Virus record (IMG/VR): IMGVR_UViG_3300003314_000009
Coordinates: 1-24,173 of that record
Source: a virus
DNA length: 24,173 bases
Direction: 5' to 3' (one strand)
Shown here: one piece after another, positions 1-7,290 of the stretch
Layout: each line of letters begins with the position of its first letter
How positions within the stretch are numbered: the first letter of the stretch is position 1
Made by a program: the position numbers and the translations under genes
Notes under the pieces: model-generated
What the model saw: the letters and a program-made list of their open reading frames with translations, nothing else
Database searches by the model: none
What the model was told of the DNA's origin: nothing

Positions 1-968
1 TCTGAACCGCCACCTCCAGTTTCAATTGACGGAGTATTTGATCCAACCAATTGAAGGTCTTGAATGCTATTAATTTTATTACCGTTAAGATTCAAGTTTG
101 CATCGGCAGCCCCAAGATCTGAGACGTTTACATCTCCCTGTGCCATGGATACGTCTCCCCAGGAGATGTTACCAAGTTCAACTCCATCGAGTTGATCGGC
201 GTTCAGGCCCGATCCAGACCCTTGGTTTATCGAAATAGAAACAGTACCGTCTCCGTCATCAGAGACAGACAGATTTCCTTTAAAGTCAAAGTCGGTAACG
301 GAACTATAGAGTTGCGTTCCACTATCACTTGCTCCCGATCCAAGATCAGAAGCATGATTTCCGTCGAGGAGATCAGCGTGTAGTGTTGAGCCACTCCCAT
401 CATTCCCAGCGTGCCAGGACTCGTTACCGCCAATAGTGGTTCCACTAATCAGTGATGCACCCGTCTCAACCTCGTCGGGTCGTACACCCCCATGGTCCTC
501 CTCGTAATGTTCGTGAATACCTTCGAGGAGGTCAACGTACTCGGCGTCTGGCCCAAAACTACCAGCAGGATCGCCTGCTGTAGCATGTGTTACTTCCGTA
601 TCGTGTGTCGCTTCATGAACACATTGTGCACAAACAACACGTTTGCGCTTTCCGTACGTATCGTGATAATCGATGTATCCGTACGCTCCGTCGAGTTCCT
701 CGAATTCGACGACTCCAACGTAACGCTCTTCGTCAGCGACAACTTGTACGATCGGGTCGACGTCATCACCAACAAGTTCTGCAACAATTCTATGTGCAGT
801 TTTCGTTGTAATATCAAAGGCGTCTACGAACGACTGCTTAACATCTTCCCGTGGGTACAGGTGCCCCTCTCGATCGTGAAACCATTCTGCGCCTTGTCGA
901 ACGCATTCACTCGCTTCGACACGCTGGGACTCGGCTTTCTCGATGATAGAAGTTGCTTCTTCCGGCAT
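1..968 (-). CDS. Tail fibre protein, N-terminal part (3' end outside window)
   Basis: Open frame from ATG at 968 to the left edge (322 complete codons plus 2 nt). Residues 1-165 form a helical/mixed domain I cannot name. It holds CAQC (C113, C116) and a later H-rich stretch (H152, H154, H159) that could bind zinc. Residues 170-265 carry typical phage-fibre repeats: the ESWHAGNDGSGS stretch, then HADLLDGNHASDL and NADQLDGVEL. A glycine-rich beta-type region (LNLNGNKINSIQDLQLVG) runs to the edge. The LDG repeats identify a trimeric receptor-binding or adaptor fibre; its receptor is unknown. The frame is open upstream to a TGA near 1034 but has no ATG, GTG or TTG there, so 968 is the first possible start. 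A perfect hairpin (975-997) and TGTCGC precede it instead of a Shine-Dalgarno site. Confidence 0.85.
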   Translation of the reverse strand, partial: MPEEATSIIEKAESQRVEASECVRQGAEWFHDREGHLYPREDVKQSFVDAFDITTKTAHRIVAELVGDDVDPIVQVVADEERYVGVVEFEELDGAYGYIDYHDTYGKRKRVVCAQCVHEATHDTEVTHATAGDPAGSFGPDAEYVDLLEGIHEHYEEDHGGVRPDEVETGASLISGTTIGGNESWHAGNDGSGSTLHADLLDGNHASDLGSGASDSGTQLYSSVTDFDFKGNLSVSDDGDGTVSISINQGSGSGLNADQLDGVELGNISWGDVSMAQGDVNVSDLGAADANLNLNGNKINSIQDLQLVGSNTPSIETGGGGS

Positions 969-974
969 GCGACA

Positions 975-997
975 TTCAGCGAGCCTTGCTCGCTGAA
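975..997 (-). promoter_or_regulatory. Leader hairpin directly before the fibre start
   Basis: Perfect 10-bp stem (TTCAGCGAGC / GCTCGCTGAA) with a 3-nt loop on the minus strand. It is followed by TGTCGC and then the ATG at 968. It sits in the 35-nt gap after the 71-aa gene. There is no U-tract, so a terminator is unlikely; a role in translation or RNA stability is inferred from its position and from similar layouts at three other starts in this window. Confidence 0.5.
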
Positions 998-1003
998 GGA
1001 GCG

Positions 1004-1219
1004 TTATTCTGCCTCGGTAATCAGTTCCTCAGCGTCTTCACCAGCAGGCTCTGCCGGGGCCTGGTCGCGTGCACGCTCGACACGGCGATAGTACTCGTGA
1101 ATCAGATCCTCAACATCATTACGAACTTGTTCGGTGTAGTTCTCACCAAGTTCCTCCTCAAGTTCCTCGTGGAGGTCCTTATGAAGCGATGCAATCTCAA
1201 TAGTAAATTCTTCTGCCAT
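1004..1219 (-). CDS. Small acidic helical protein, 71 aa, unknown function
   Basis: Unrecognised. The protein is almost entirely helix-forming and strongly acidic, with heptad-like spacing (ASLHKDLHEELEEELGENY, then VEDLIHEYYRRVERARDQ) and a Pro/Ala/Glu tail ending ITEAE. It has no cysteines, signal peptide or membrane segment. It is the first gene after the promoter at 1287-1300 and is followed 35 nt later by a tail-fibre gene. A fibre chaperone, fibre-attachment factor or small coiled-coil virion component would fit, but this rests on position only. No Shine-Dalgarno site precedes it; the leader has a GTCGC 10 nt before the ATG. Confidence 0.7.
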   Translation of the reverse strand: MAEEFTIEIASLHKDLHEELEEELGENYTEQVRNDVEDLIHEYYRRVERARDQAPAEPAGEDAEELITEAE

Positions 1220-1233
1220 AGTCGATCAGCGAC

Positions 1234-1288
1234 GTTGACGTTCCGCGACAAAATAGGGTTCTTACTTATCCGTATGTACTACGTCAAC
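1234..1288. repeat. 8-bp inverted repeat in the promoter/leader of the 71-aa gene
   Basis: GTTGACGT at 1234-1241 and its exact complement ACGTCAAC at 1281-1288. The distal arm touches the TATA box at 1287-1293; the other lies 15 nt upstream of the start codon. Could be an operator pair; it could also be chance. Confidence 0.3.
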
Positions 1289-1300
1289 TTAAACCTTTCG
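1287..1300 (-). promoter_or_regulatory. Haloarchaeal-type promoter (BRE + TATA) for 71-aa gene and fibre
   Basis: The minus strand reads CGAAAGGTTTAAGT: a purine-rich BRE joined to a TTTAAGT TATA element, the standard haloarchaeal layout. The same 14 bases occur at 5026-5039. It begins 3 nt after the stop codon of the 284-aa fibre gene and leaves a leader of about 40-45 nt if transcription starts about 25 nt downstream. Confidence 0.7.
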
Positions 1301-1303
1301 ACT

Positions 1304-2158
1304 CTATAGGGACGAATTCTCAGTAAGAGTTCCGGCCGTATTAATATTACCGGAACTGTCGATCTCCGCCTGCTTCGTCCCACTGCTATACCAATCTGCG
1401 AGAACAGTGTTTGGTGAATCGACCGACAGTGTACCACTCGAGACGTCGACGTCTCCACTCTCGTGGAAGTCAGCGATAGTTGTTCCGTCACCGTGTGTGA
1501 TTTGTACGCCACCAGAGCCGCTCCCATCGCCACGCAGAGCGAGATTTGCTGCGGACGAAGGGGAAATAGCATCGACGATACTCGATCCGTTAGGGACCTC
1601 GAGATTACCGTTCTTATCGATATTGAGACTCCGGAGGCCGTTGCCATCGTCAAGGACGAGTTGGGATGTACTCTCGTCGTAATCAAAGATGAAGTCGTCG
1701 TTGAGCCCAAAGGTCAGGGTCTTCGCAGAGAGCGCAGGTTCCCTGTTGACGAGCGTTTTCGTCTGGTTGGCCGTATCAACTTCACCGATCTTAAATTCGG
1801 TCGAGGATGCGTTTCCTGTACTTGTGTATGAAGTAATTGTTGGCGAGTCGTTCGTCCCAAAATTCGGTGTAACGTAGATATGATTCACATCGCTACTAAC
1901 GAGTGATTCCGTAATTTGAGGCAGTTGGATCGCATAGTTCGCGGTAAGTCGTGTCTCACCGTTCCTGTCAGTCGTAATCGTATTACGTGAGATATAGACT
2001 TTACCTGTTGAGACTGTTACGCTCGGTGTGCTATAGTCAACACTAAATGTAAGCCCTCTTTCTACGTAATCAGACAGATTGTCCTGCCCAATGAGAGTTG
2101 CAAAACTTTCTGCATCAGGCGCGTCGCCGTTCTGTGGGAAGAGAAATTGTTCAGCCAT
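1304..2158 (-). CDS. Tail fibre / baseplate-attached structural protein, 284 aa
   Basis: Opens with a phage-type N-terminal region (AEQFLFPQNGDAPDAESFATL), followed by beta-rich sequence and then short glycine-rich turns (NGNLEVPNGSS, GDGSGSGGVQI, ESGDVDVSSGTLSVDS, DSSGNINTAGTL) typical of trimeric beta-helical fibre shafts. The NGNLEVPNG motif recurs as GGNVEVPNG in the fibre at the right edge, so the two share a module. No enzymatic motif is visible. It lies 10 nt after the 123-aa adaptor gene in the baseplate unit, preceded by an AGTGAT ribosome site. Probably a short tail fibre or a fibre connector; the exact position on the baseplate is inferred. Confidence 0.8.
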   Translation of the reverse strand: MAEQFLFPQNGDAPDAESFATLIGQDNLSDYVERGLTFSVDYSTPSVTVSTGKVYISRNTITTDRNGETRLTANYAIQLPQITESLVSSDVNHIYVTPNFGTNDSPTITSYTSTGNASSTEFKIGEVDTANQTKTLVNREPALSAKTLTFGLNDDFIFDYDESTSQLVLDDGNGLRSLNIDKNGNLEVPNGSSIVDAISPSSAANLALRGDGSGSGGVQITHGDGTTIADFHESGDVDVSSGTLSVDSPNTVLADWYSSGTKQAEIDSSGNINTAGTLTENSSL

Positions 2159-2168
2159 ATTATATCAC

Positions 2169-2540
2169 TTAGTTTTCAGTAACAGTAAGCGTCATTTCGA
2201 ACGTTTTTCGATCTCCCGATTCAAGTGTCACACCAGAACGAACTTCTCGAACAACAAGCCGCCCGTCCGTTGTAAATACCCCAAACTCCGTAACCGTAGT
2301 CCCAGCAGATACTTCTGTCCCGCCCGAAATAGTGATCGAGCAGTCTATCTCTCCATTATTCGATGAGTCCGAGATAGTCACATTACTATTGTCGACTGAA
2401 GATCGATATACCTCGTTTTCAAGCGACGTATCGCTATTAGACGGGGATGTTGTACCCGTACCAACGGCTATCTCGTAGAGGTCAGTAATAACTACCTCAG
2501 AAATCGCCTCCTTACCAGTATCAACAAGTACAGAAGTCAT
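2169..2540 (-). CDS. Small baseplate/fibre adaptor protein, 123 aa
   Basis: Contains the pattern YEIAVGTGTTSPSNSDTSLE (residues 22-41). I associate this with N-terminal regions of tail-collar and fibre proteins and small structural proteins placed after gpI in myoviruses. The rest is beta-rich (VTEFGVFTTDGRLVVREV near residues 83-100). No catalytic motif. It lies between the gpI-like wedge gene and the 284-aa fibre, so a fibre-docking or collar role is likely but inferred. The start lacks a Shine-Dalgarno site; a 6-bp hairpin (2549-2569) followed by GTCGC and then TCT precedes the ATG. Confidence 0.7.
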   Translation of the reverse strand: MTSVLVDTGKEAISEVVITDLYEIAVGTGTTSPSNSDTSLENEVYRSSVDNSNVTISDSSNNGEIDCSITISGGTEVSAGTTVTEFGVFTTDGRLVVREVRSGVTLESGDRKTFEMTLTVTEN

Positions 2541-2548
2541 AGAGCGAC

Positions 2549-2569
2549 AAAATCGACTACGTAGATTTT
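2549..2569 (-). promoter_or_regulatory. Leader hairpin before the 123-aa adaptor start
   Basis: The minus strand has AAAATC, a 9-nt loop containing the palindrome TACGTA, then GATTTT, followed by GTCGC and 3 nt later the ATG at 2540. It is the weakest of the four similar start-proximal hairpins because it is A/T-rich. Confidence 0.35.
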
Positions 2570-2576
2570 TGGTCCG

Positions 2577-3179
2577 TTACTGGCCGAGTTGCCAACTCCC
2601 ACCGAGTTGCCATTCAGTATTTCCTAACCCAACTGTTGTCGATGTATTATTGAATGAACTGGGTGTAACAACAATATCAGCGCCCTCAAGAATAATATAC
2701 GGCGGTGAACCAAGTTCAACTCCGGACGGATCGGCCAGTTCGGCCATGTCATTGATGGAAGACGCGATGAATCCATCACTGACGTTTTCTACACGAATCG
2801 TGTATGAGTTATTCTTAAAGTCTTCGTTGATGGTAATATTATCTGTCGTCGTCCCGATACCTGCTGCAACAGCGAACTTCATACCGGGCTTTGTTCCCCG
2901 ACCGCTGAAACTCTGTACGATCGATTTGAGATACGTTCGATACTCTTGATCGTCACGACCACGACGTCGTCCAAGTTCACCGAATAGTCGTCCGATTTGA
3001 TCTAATTCATCCCCGGTAGCAGCATCAATTTTCCGGCTCTGATACACATCATTGATCTTCTGATCCAGGTCCTCCAACTCTTTATCGTGAGAATCTATAT
3101 ACTTATAAATAACAGTATCTTCTTCACGTGGAAGAATTTCGGGGATGTTATCAATAAGATTACCAGTTTTAATATTCAT
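2577..3179 (-). CDS. Baseplate wedge protein, P2 gpI-like (tail protein I), 200 aa
   Basis: The second wedge component, which in P2-like tails connects gpJ to the fibre. Residues about 30-100 hold the helical block DLDQKINDVYQ, ATGDELDQIGRLFGELGRRRG and DQEYRTYLKSIVQSFSGRGT, which is characteristic of gpI-type proteins. A beta-rich C-terminal part ends in a Trp/Gly pattern (NTEWQLGGSWQLGQ) that resembles a fibre-contact tip. The length is normal for the family. It starts 6 nt after the gpJ-like gene with a good GGTGAT ribosome site. Family assignment rests on pattern plus gene order. Confidence 0.8.
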   Translation of the reverse strand: MNIKTGNLIDNIPEILPREEDTVIYKYIDSHDKELEDLDQKINDVYQSRKIDAATGDELDQIGRLFGELGRRRGRDDQEYRTYLKSIVQSFSGRGTKPGMKFAVAAGIGTTTDNITINEDFKNNSYTIRVENVSDGFIASSINDMAELADPSGVELGSPPYIILEGADIVVTPSSFNNTSTTVGLGNTEWQLGGSWQLGQ

Positions 3180-3185
3180 ATCCTA

Positions 3186-4559
3186 TCACCCACTCACTTC
3201 TGTTACGGACATAGTCCCAGGAATTGCAACTTCTCGGGATGCAATCTGCATATCTCCTTTCACATCGTACGTAACATAGAATTCGACACCGTCACTGGGG
3301 CTACTACCGCCAATACCCCAATCGATGCCATCGACTGACCCATCACCATCAGTGTCAACTTCTTCAAAATCCGTTCCCTCGGTGTACGAATTTCCGTTAG
3401 CATCCGTCACGTTATTGATCCCATCAGTAACCATCTGTTTGTTGAGAGAGTATTGCGTTGTCCCACTCTGATACGTGTGTGGTTCCTGGTAGATTTCAAT
3501 GTCGAGGGATTTTACGTATTCGGCAGTGTTATCACGAAGTGATCGAAGAACGATTTGATCACGCACCACGTTCTGGTTCATATTGAGATCTTCGAGATAG
3601 CGCTGGTAGCGATCTTCGATAACACTTGTGTCAAACCCTGAGCCGACAATATTGGCTGTGATATTAACAGTGTATTTAGCAGGGCGAACAAGATTGTGTT
3701 TAATCCCTACAGGACGTGAATTATCTATTGCGTCTTGTACTTCTGTCTCTCCCCCACCGTCGACAATAACGTCGACATATGGCGGTGAGGCACTTGTGAA
3801 CTCTTCGATATATACGTCCGTACCCTGAACGTTATTTTGGATGTATCCTTCAATACCGGCTGTCGTTCCACCTTCTGAAGATTCGTTGATGGAACGTTTG
3901 ATGTCATCTCGGAGACTCTCGTTACCCTGGCGATCTTCACCACCAGATGTGGAATCATTATTGACAACATCCGTAACACCAGCAGGCGGATTGGGTAAAT
4001 AGACGATCGTCCCGCTCCCAACGTTGTATTCTTCACCGATCTCTGTCGCCTCGATAGGGGCTGTTACAGTTGTATTTCCCGTGTCAGGTGACACATCTTC
4101 TGTCGTAGTGAATTCGTAGAACTCACCATCAGAGCCTGGTTCGGTCGCAACAGATGTCCCTTGTGGGACTGTTACCGAATCACTGGATACGGTAAAAGTA
4201 ACTTGTCCGGTTGCATGGTCGCCTGGGAAGCGTTCAACCCCGACAATTTTCGCGAGTTCGTCAAGGTCCGAGTCCTCCATATATTTATTAATTTCATCAG
4301 CCGAAACATAGTCTGTATTAACCCCAAGGTCCTCGAGATCCTTCTCTTCGAGTTCGCGGCCTGCGTATTCGACCCAACCAGACAACTGAGTCGCAAGTAA
4401 CGCTACTTCGTACTCGTGGAGTTGCTCTGCGAAGACATCGTGCGTCCAGACGTAGTTGAAACTCGTCTCTACAAAATTAGTTAATTTTTCAATACGTCCA
4501 GAGAGACGACTCCGGAGGGATTCATAGACCGTATCCGTATCTCGAGGCTGATAAACCAT
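3186..4559 (-). CDS. Baseplate wedge protein J (P2 gpJ / Mu gp47-like), 457 aa
   Basis: Core wedge protein of contractile baseplates. The N-terminal helical arm (about 1-120) is followed by a repeated beta domain: VTFTVSSDSVTVPQGTSVAT near residue 130, then the conserved TAPIEATEIGEEYNVGSGTI near 175-194. Next come the GGEDRQGNESLRDDIKRSI segment and AGIEGYIQNNVQGTDVYIEE, which are hallmarks of gpJ proteins. The C-terminus ends in a beta region with an aspartate-rich loop (DTDGDGSVDGIDW) that looks like a calcium-binding or haloadaptive insertion. It lies 17 nt after the gp25-like gene in the usual W-J-I order. The protein is longer than P2 gpJ but within the range of archaeal and Mu-like homologues. 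Confidence 0.92.
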   Translation of the reverse strand: MVYQPRDTDTVYESLRSRLSGRIEKLTNFVETSFNYVWTHDVFAEQLHEYEVALLATQLSGWVEYAGRELEEKDLEDLGVNTDYVSADEINKYMEDSDLDELAKIVGVERFPGDHATGQVTFTVSSDSVTVPQGTSVATEPGSDGEFYEFTTTEDVSPDTGNTTVTAPIEATEIGEEYNVGSGTIVYLPNPPAGVTDVVNNDSTSGGEDRQGNESLRDDIKRSINESSEGGTTAGIEGYIQNNVQGTDVYIEEFTSASPPYVDVIVDGGGETEVQDAIDNSRPVGIKHNLVRPAKYTVNITANIVGSGFDTSVIEDRYQRYLEDLNMNQNVVRDQIVLRSLRDNTAEYVKSLDIEIYQEPHTYQSGTTQYSLNKQMVTDGINNVTDANGNSYTEGTDFEEVDTDGDGSVDGIDWGIGGSSPSDGVEFYVTYDVKGDMQIASREVAIPGTMSVTEVSG

Positions 4560-4576
4560 AGAAAAACACCACTAAA

Positions 4577-4909
4577 TTATATTTGAATAACTGCTTCAAG
4601 TGTCTCATCGCCGACTTGTAACTCCATAACGATCTCCATCTCGTCAGATTCAACCGGCCTGGCAGAAACAGAGACAACATCATCAACCCGATCGTCAGCA
4701 CGGGCGATGCGGGCGGCAAGTATCTCGACGTCCTTCATGTATTCCGGCTGATTCCGGAACCCACGAATTCTGTCGAGATTTCTGATCATACGAAAGGCCA
4801 GGTCCTTCTCCAACTCGGAGGTCCCTTGCTCGTACCCAATGTCACCCGTTTCATCAATCACAAGATCAAGTGTAGAATCGAGAGAGATACCGGAGCCTAA
4901 GTCAGCCAT
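4577..4909 (-). CDS. Baseplate wedge protein W, gp25-like, 110 aa
   Basis: Member of the T4 gp25 / P2 gpW family, which initiates sheath assembly at the baseplate. Diagnostic features are TSELEKDLAFRMIRNLDRIRG near residues 30-50, the EILAARIARADDRVDDV helix, and a C-terminal beta strand pair with MEIVMELQVGDETLEAVI. The length is typical. It is the first gene after the promoter at 5026-5039 and is followed by the gpJ-like gene. A 7-bp hairpin (4916-4934) and TGTCGC precede the ATG; no Shine-Dalgarno site is visible. The family was once called gp25 lysozyme, but nothing here supports enzymatic activity. Confidence 0.92.
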   Translation of the reverse strand: MADLGSGISLDSTLDLVIDETGDIGYEQGTSELEKDLAFRMIRNLDRIRGFRNQPEYMKDVEILAARIARADDRVDDVVSVSARPVESDEMEIVMELQVGDETLEAVIQI

Positions 4910-4915
4910 AGCGAC

Positions 4916-4934
4916 AGCAGGCTTGTGGCCTGCT
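4916..4934 (-). promoter_or_regulatory. Leader hairpin directly before the gp25-like start
   Basis: The minus strand has AGCAGGC, a CACAA loop, then GCCTGCT: a perfect 7-bp stem. Its last T begins TGTCGC, and the ATG at 4909 follows one base later. It lies at the 3' end of a 131-nt untranslated region that starts with a clear promoter. There is no U-tract, so a role in translation start or mRNA stability is more likely than termination. Confidence 0.5.
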
Positions 4935-5025
4935 ACATACTCTATCGGAATGAACTACAAAAATGAGCCCCGTTGGAAGGAAGGGTCATCCCCCAACCCC
5001 CTGTATTTGGTTATGAGTTCTGTGC

Positions 5026-5039
5026 ACTTAAACCTTTCG
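5026..5039 (-). promoter_or_regulatory. Haloarchaeal-type promoter for the baseplate/fibre unit
   Basis: The minus strand reads CGAAAGGTTTAAGT, identical to 1287-1300. It begins one base after the stop codon of the spike gene. Expected transcription start is near 5000, giving a leader of about 90 nt that ends in the hairpin at 4916-4934. Confidence 0.75.
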
Positions 5040-5063
5040 GTCAGTTCGAACTGACGTTCGAAC
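5040..5063. promoter_or_regulatory. Tandem GTTCGAAC palindromes abutting the promoter
   Basis: A 16-bp perfect palindrome (GTCAGTTCGAACTGAC, 5040-5055) touches the BRE of the 5026 promoter. A second GTTCGAAC follows at 5056-5063, centred 12 bp away. The placement upstream of the BRE would suit an activator or regulator site. The same bases also encode a repeated Ser-Ser-Asn at the end of the spike protein, so a purely coding origin is possible. Confidence 0.35.
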
Positions 5064-5682
5064 TTCCGCTTGTAATCTGCCCACTCCCAGTACTTCCATC
5101 AGAGAGCGTTACTTCAACGGAGTCACCCTTCCTCGCGACAGGGTCGCCCCCAGATCCTGCGAGATTGATATCTCCATCAGCGTTAATGTTGACGTCTCCA
5201 GTCGTATCAATATTGATAACCGGGCTTGAGCCCGAGTCGTCGATCTCTACCCTGGCTTCTGGCGAAGCCAAGTCCCCCTGACCCTTTCGAGCCAAGCGTG
5301 CAACATCATCAGATGGGCTCAATTCTAAATAGAGGTTATCGGACACGCGAAGACGCCAGTCGCCCGCGTGTCCGAGAGGCGCTCGCTGTTTGTTCGTGTA
5401 GACGATGTCTTGGATGAAGGGTTTCTCCCCGTCTCCATCCATAAATCCAACCAGAACGACGTCCCCTTCCTCTGGGATACGAATGTGTCCGTTATAGTTC
5501 GTAGTGATGCCAACGTTACGTCGTTCGTGATTCTCGTCACGGAGTAAGACGTTTACTTCGTGGTTCGACGGCTTGTCTGCCGAGTCTCGGACATTGACTG
5601 TGGTTACTTGACCGATTTGCGGGAGTTTCTCCCGCTCTCGCATCTGCTGTTCTCGAATCTCGGGTTCTCTATCAAACACCAT
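5041..5682 (-). CDS. Baseplate spike / assembly protein V (gpV-like), 213 aa
   Basis: Membrane-piercing spike at the tail tip. An OB-fold core occupies about residues 25-100 (IGQVTTVNVRDSA, EVNVLLRDENHERRNVGI, then HIRIPEEGDVVLVGFMDGD). A short beta-helical shaft follows (INIDTTGDVNINADGDINLA, about 155-174). The last 35 residues (PVARKGDSVEV onwards) resemble the start of a PAAR-type tip fused to the shaft, although no full PAAR repeat is visible. The stop codon of the gpD-like gene overlaps this ATG by one base (TAATG), so translation is probably coupled. Order gpD-gpV-promoter-gpW is typical of a contractile baseplate. Confidence 0.9.
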   Translation of the reverse strand: MVFDREPEIREQQMREREKLPQIGQVTTVNVRDSADKPSNHEVNVLLRDENHERRNVGITTNYNGHIRIPEEGDVVLVGFMDGDGEKPFIQDIVYTNKQRAPLGHAGDWRLRVSDNLYLELSPSDDVARLARKGQGDLASPEARVEIDDSGSSPVINIDTTGDVNINADGDINLAGSGGDPVARKGDSVEVTLSDGSTGSGQITSGSSNVSSN

Positions 5683-6821
5683 TATGCGTTAGCACCATAA
5701 CTGTTGAGCGCTTCCATATCTTCTTCAGTGAGGTTCCGTTTTTCGGGCTTTGCGTTGTCGATTACGTCGCGAGTATCTTCGTGTGACATCCCGAGTTCGA
5801 TCTCGGTCACGTACCCATTCTGCGCATCGACCTTATGGCGAACAACTTGTGCCATATATTCACCCTGAATCGTATCATCAAGGTTTGCGTCTTCGGGAAC
5901 GTAGACAGTATCGAACGGTGTAATTGTTTCATCACCAACGATTGTCACTTTCCCTTCTTTCAGGTCTTCGGCGAATTCCCCAATCTTCGAGTTCATGAAG
6001 GCCTCGACCTCTGCCTGGGTAGTCAGATTCTGGTCTTTAACTTTGAACTCCTTGATACGCTTATCTTCTTCATCTCCGTAGGTGATGCGCGCGGACGATT
6101 TGATCTGGTTGTGCGCGTACATAGTGGCTGCTTCCTGACCTTCTTCAGAGGTCGGTGCCCCACCAAACACAACAACTTGATTACCGGCCGCTTGTCCATC
6201 TCCGAGCGAAATCTCCTTGATTCGGTCGAGATAGTGCCAACCCACTGGCGGGTCAGGGCGCATCTTTACAACATTATGCTCGTCAACCCACCAATACGCG
6301 TCGAGCCGCTTGGCAATATCATCAAGAATATACGACAACGAGCGATTTTCGTATTCATGCTGCGTCGGACCATTGTCGCCCCGATATTGCCCAGTCGCGC
6401 GTTGAATATCGTTCGGGACACCATTCCGGTAGAGTAGCCGACGAGCCATATATGCGTTGTAGTTCAGGAAAACACCTGTCGAGACGTTCTCCTTAATTTG
6501 ATTCATTGTTCGTGTATGGTCATAGGCTTCAACCGTGTAGACGTGATTGTGATTTCGTGTTGCACGAACAGCCTCTCCGGTGAAGATCAGATTGCCGTTA
6601 ATACGAACTCGTGTTCTATCACCTTCATCGGGCACGTTTCCGTGTGTAAAAATGCCCTTGATCTTGGCATAGTTTGCATCCTTTGTCTTCGATCGCTCGA
6701 CTTCGATGCTCGTCGCTTCGAATGTCTCAGACTCGAAGTGTACTTCTGCGTCGATCGTTTCAACACTGATTGATTGACTACTACCCGACGATTTCGATGG
6801 TCGTATGTCATCTGTTGTCAT
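5682..6821 (-). CDS. Baseplate hub protein, P2 gpD / VgrG-N-like, 379 aa
   Basis: Forms the hub that joins the tube to the spike. An N-terminal beta domain (about 20-100) ends in the swapped-strand pattern DRTRVRINGNLIFTGEAV, as in late-control protein D. The middle has NRSLSYILDDIAKRLDAYWW (about 158-177), the conserved insertion domain. A third block (KEISLGDGQAAGNQVVVFGG) and the C-terminal beta region (DETITPFDTVYVPEDAN, AQVVRHKVDAQNGYVTEIELG) complete the fold. Length matches P2 gpD. It has a GGGTGA ribosome site and overlaps the spike gene by one base. No lysozyme or peptidase domain is fused to it. Confidence 0.9.
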   Translation of the reverse strand: MTTDDIRPSKSSGSSQSISVETIDAEVHFESETFEATSIEVERSKTKDANYAKIKGIFTHGNVPDEGDRTRVRINGNLIFTGEAVRATRNHNHVYTVEAYDHTRTMNQIKENVSTGVFLNYNAYMARRLLYRNGVPNDIQRATGQYRGDNGPTQHEYENRSLSYILDDIAKRLDAYWWVDEHNVVKMRPDPPVGWHYLDRIKEISLGDGQAAGNQVVVFGGAPTSEEGQEAATMYAHNQIKSSARITYGDEEDKRIKEFKVKDQNLTTQAEVEAFMNSKIGEFAEDLKEGKVTIVGDETITPFDTVYVPEDANLDDTIQGEYMAQVVRHKVDAQNGYVTEIELGMSHEDTRDVIDNAKPEKRNLTEEDMEALNSYGANA

Positions 6822-6835
6822 TGCTCACCCACCCA

Positions 6836-7279
6836 TTAAAAACCGAAAGATCCAAAGACTGAATCAAATGTAAAGCCACCTCCTCCGGTGGTATCATTGT
6901 CCTCGCCACTTGTATTGATTGTATCCGTCACTTCCATGCATGTAATTTGGCAATCGTAGAGCCAATTCCCGTTGGAGTCTTTTGCTTTCATTGGATCGGT
7001 CGCTGTATCTGTGACAATAACATCACCGGACCAACGCTCTGAACGAAGTGTGATTGATGTATTTAGATCGACGAACTGATCGATTTGTTTAGCCTCACTG
7101 CGCGTACAGACACCAGAGATGTTTACTGTATCCGGCTCTCTCCCGATCTTCTGTACAACAACATCATCATCAATAAGATTATGTTTTGTTGTGCGAGCAG
7201 ACGTGTCGACAGAAATATCTGGCTGCTCGTATGTGAAATTAAGACTTCCAAGTCGTGTTGGATCGCGTCCTTGAGACAT
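6836..7279 (-). CDS. Tail/baseplate protein between tape measure and hub (P2 gpU-like position), 147 aa
   Basis: A beta-rich protein whose core (VVQKIGREPDTVNISGVCTR, then RSERWSGDVIVTDTATD and DCQITCMEVTDTI) resembles small proteins encoded between the tape measure and gpD in P2- and Mu-like tails, such as gpU or LysM-bearing tube-tip proteins. No LysM repeat is evident. The C-terminus is a Gly/Phe-rich tail (GGGGFTFDSVFGSFGF) that could act as a docking tail. It starts 11 nt after the tape measure with a strong GAGGTGAT ribosome site and ends 14 nt before the hub gene. Role in tube-baseplate connection is inferred from order. Confidence 0.72.
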   Translation of the reverse strand: MSQGRDPTRLGSLNFTYEQPDISVDTSARTTKHNLIDDDVVVQKIGREPDTVNISGVCTRSEAKQIDQFVDLNTSITLRSERWSGDVIVTDTATDPMKAKDSNGNWLYDCQITCMEVTDTINTSGEDNDTTGGGGFTFDSVFGSFGF

Positions 7280-7290
7280 AGAATATCACC

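Noticed and set aside
975-997. Rho-independent-type terminator
   Set aside because: The stem is strong but is followed by TGTCGC and a start codon rather than a T tract.
968-1034. Frameshift fusion of the 71-aa gene to the fibre (frame open upstream of 968, with a strong hairpin downstream)
   Set aside because: No slippery heptamer lies in the overlap, and a normal ATG is present. The hairpin is better explained by the leader pattern seen at other genes.
492-1091. Plus-strand 199-aa frame with many Cys and Phe
   Set aside because: It is opposite the fibre and 71-aa genes, whose minus-strand frame has clear fibre repeats and an acidic profile.
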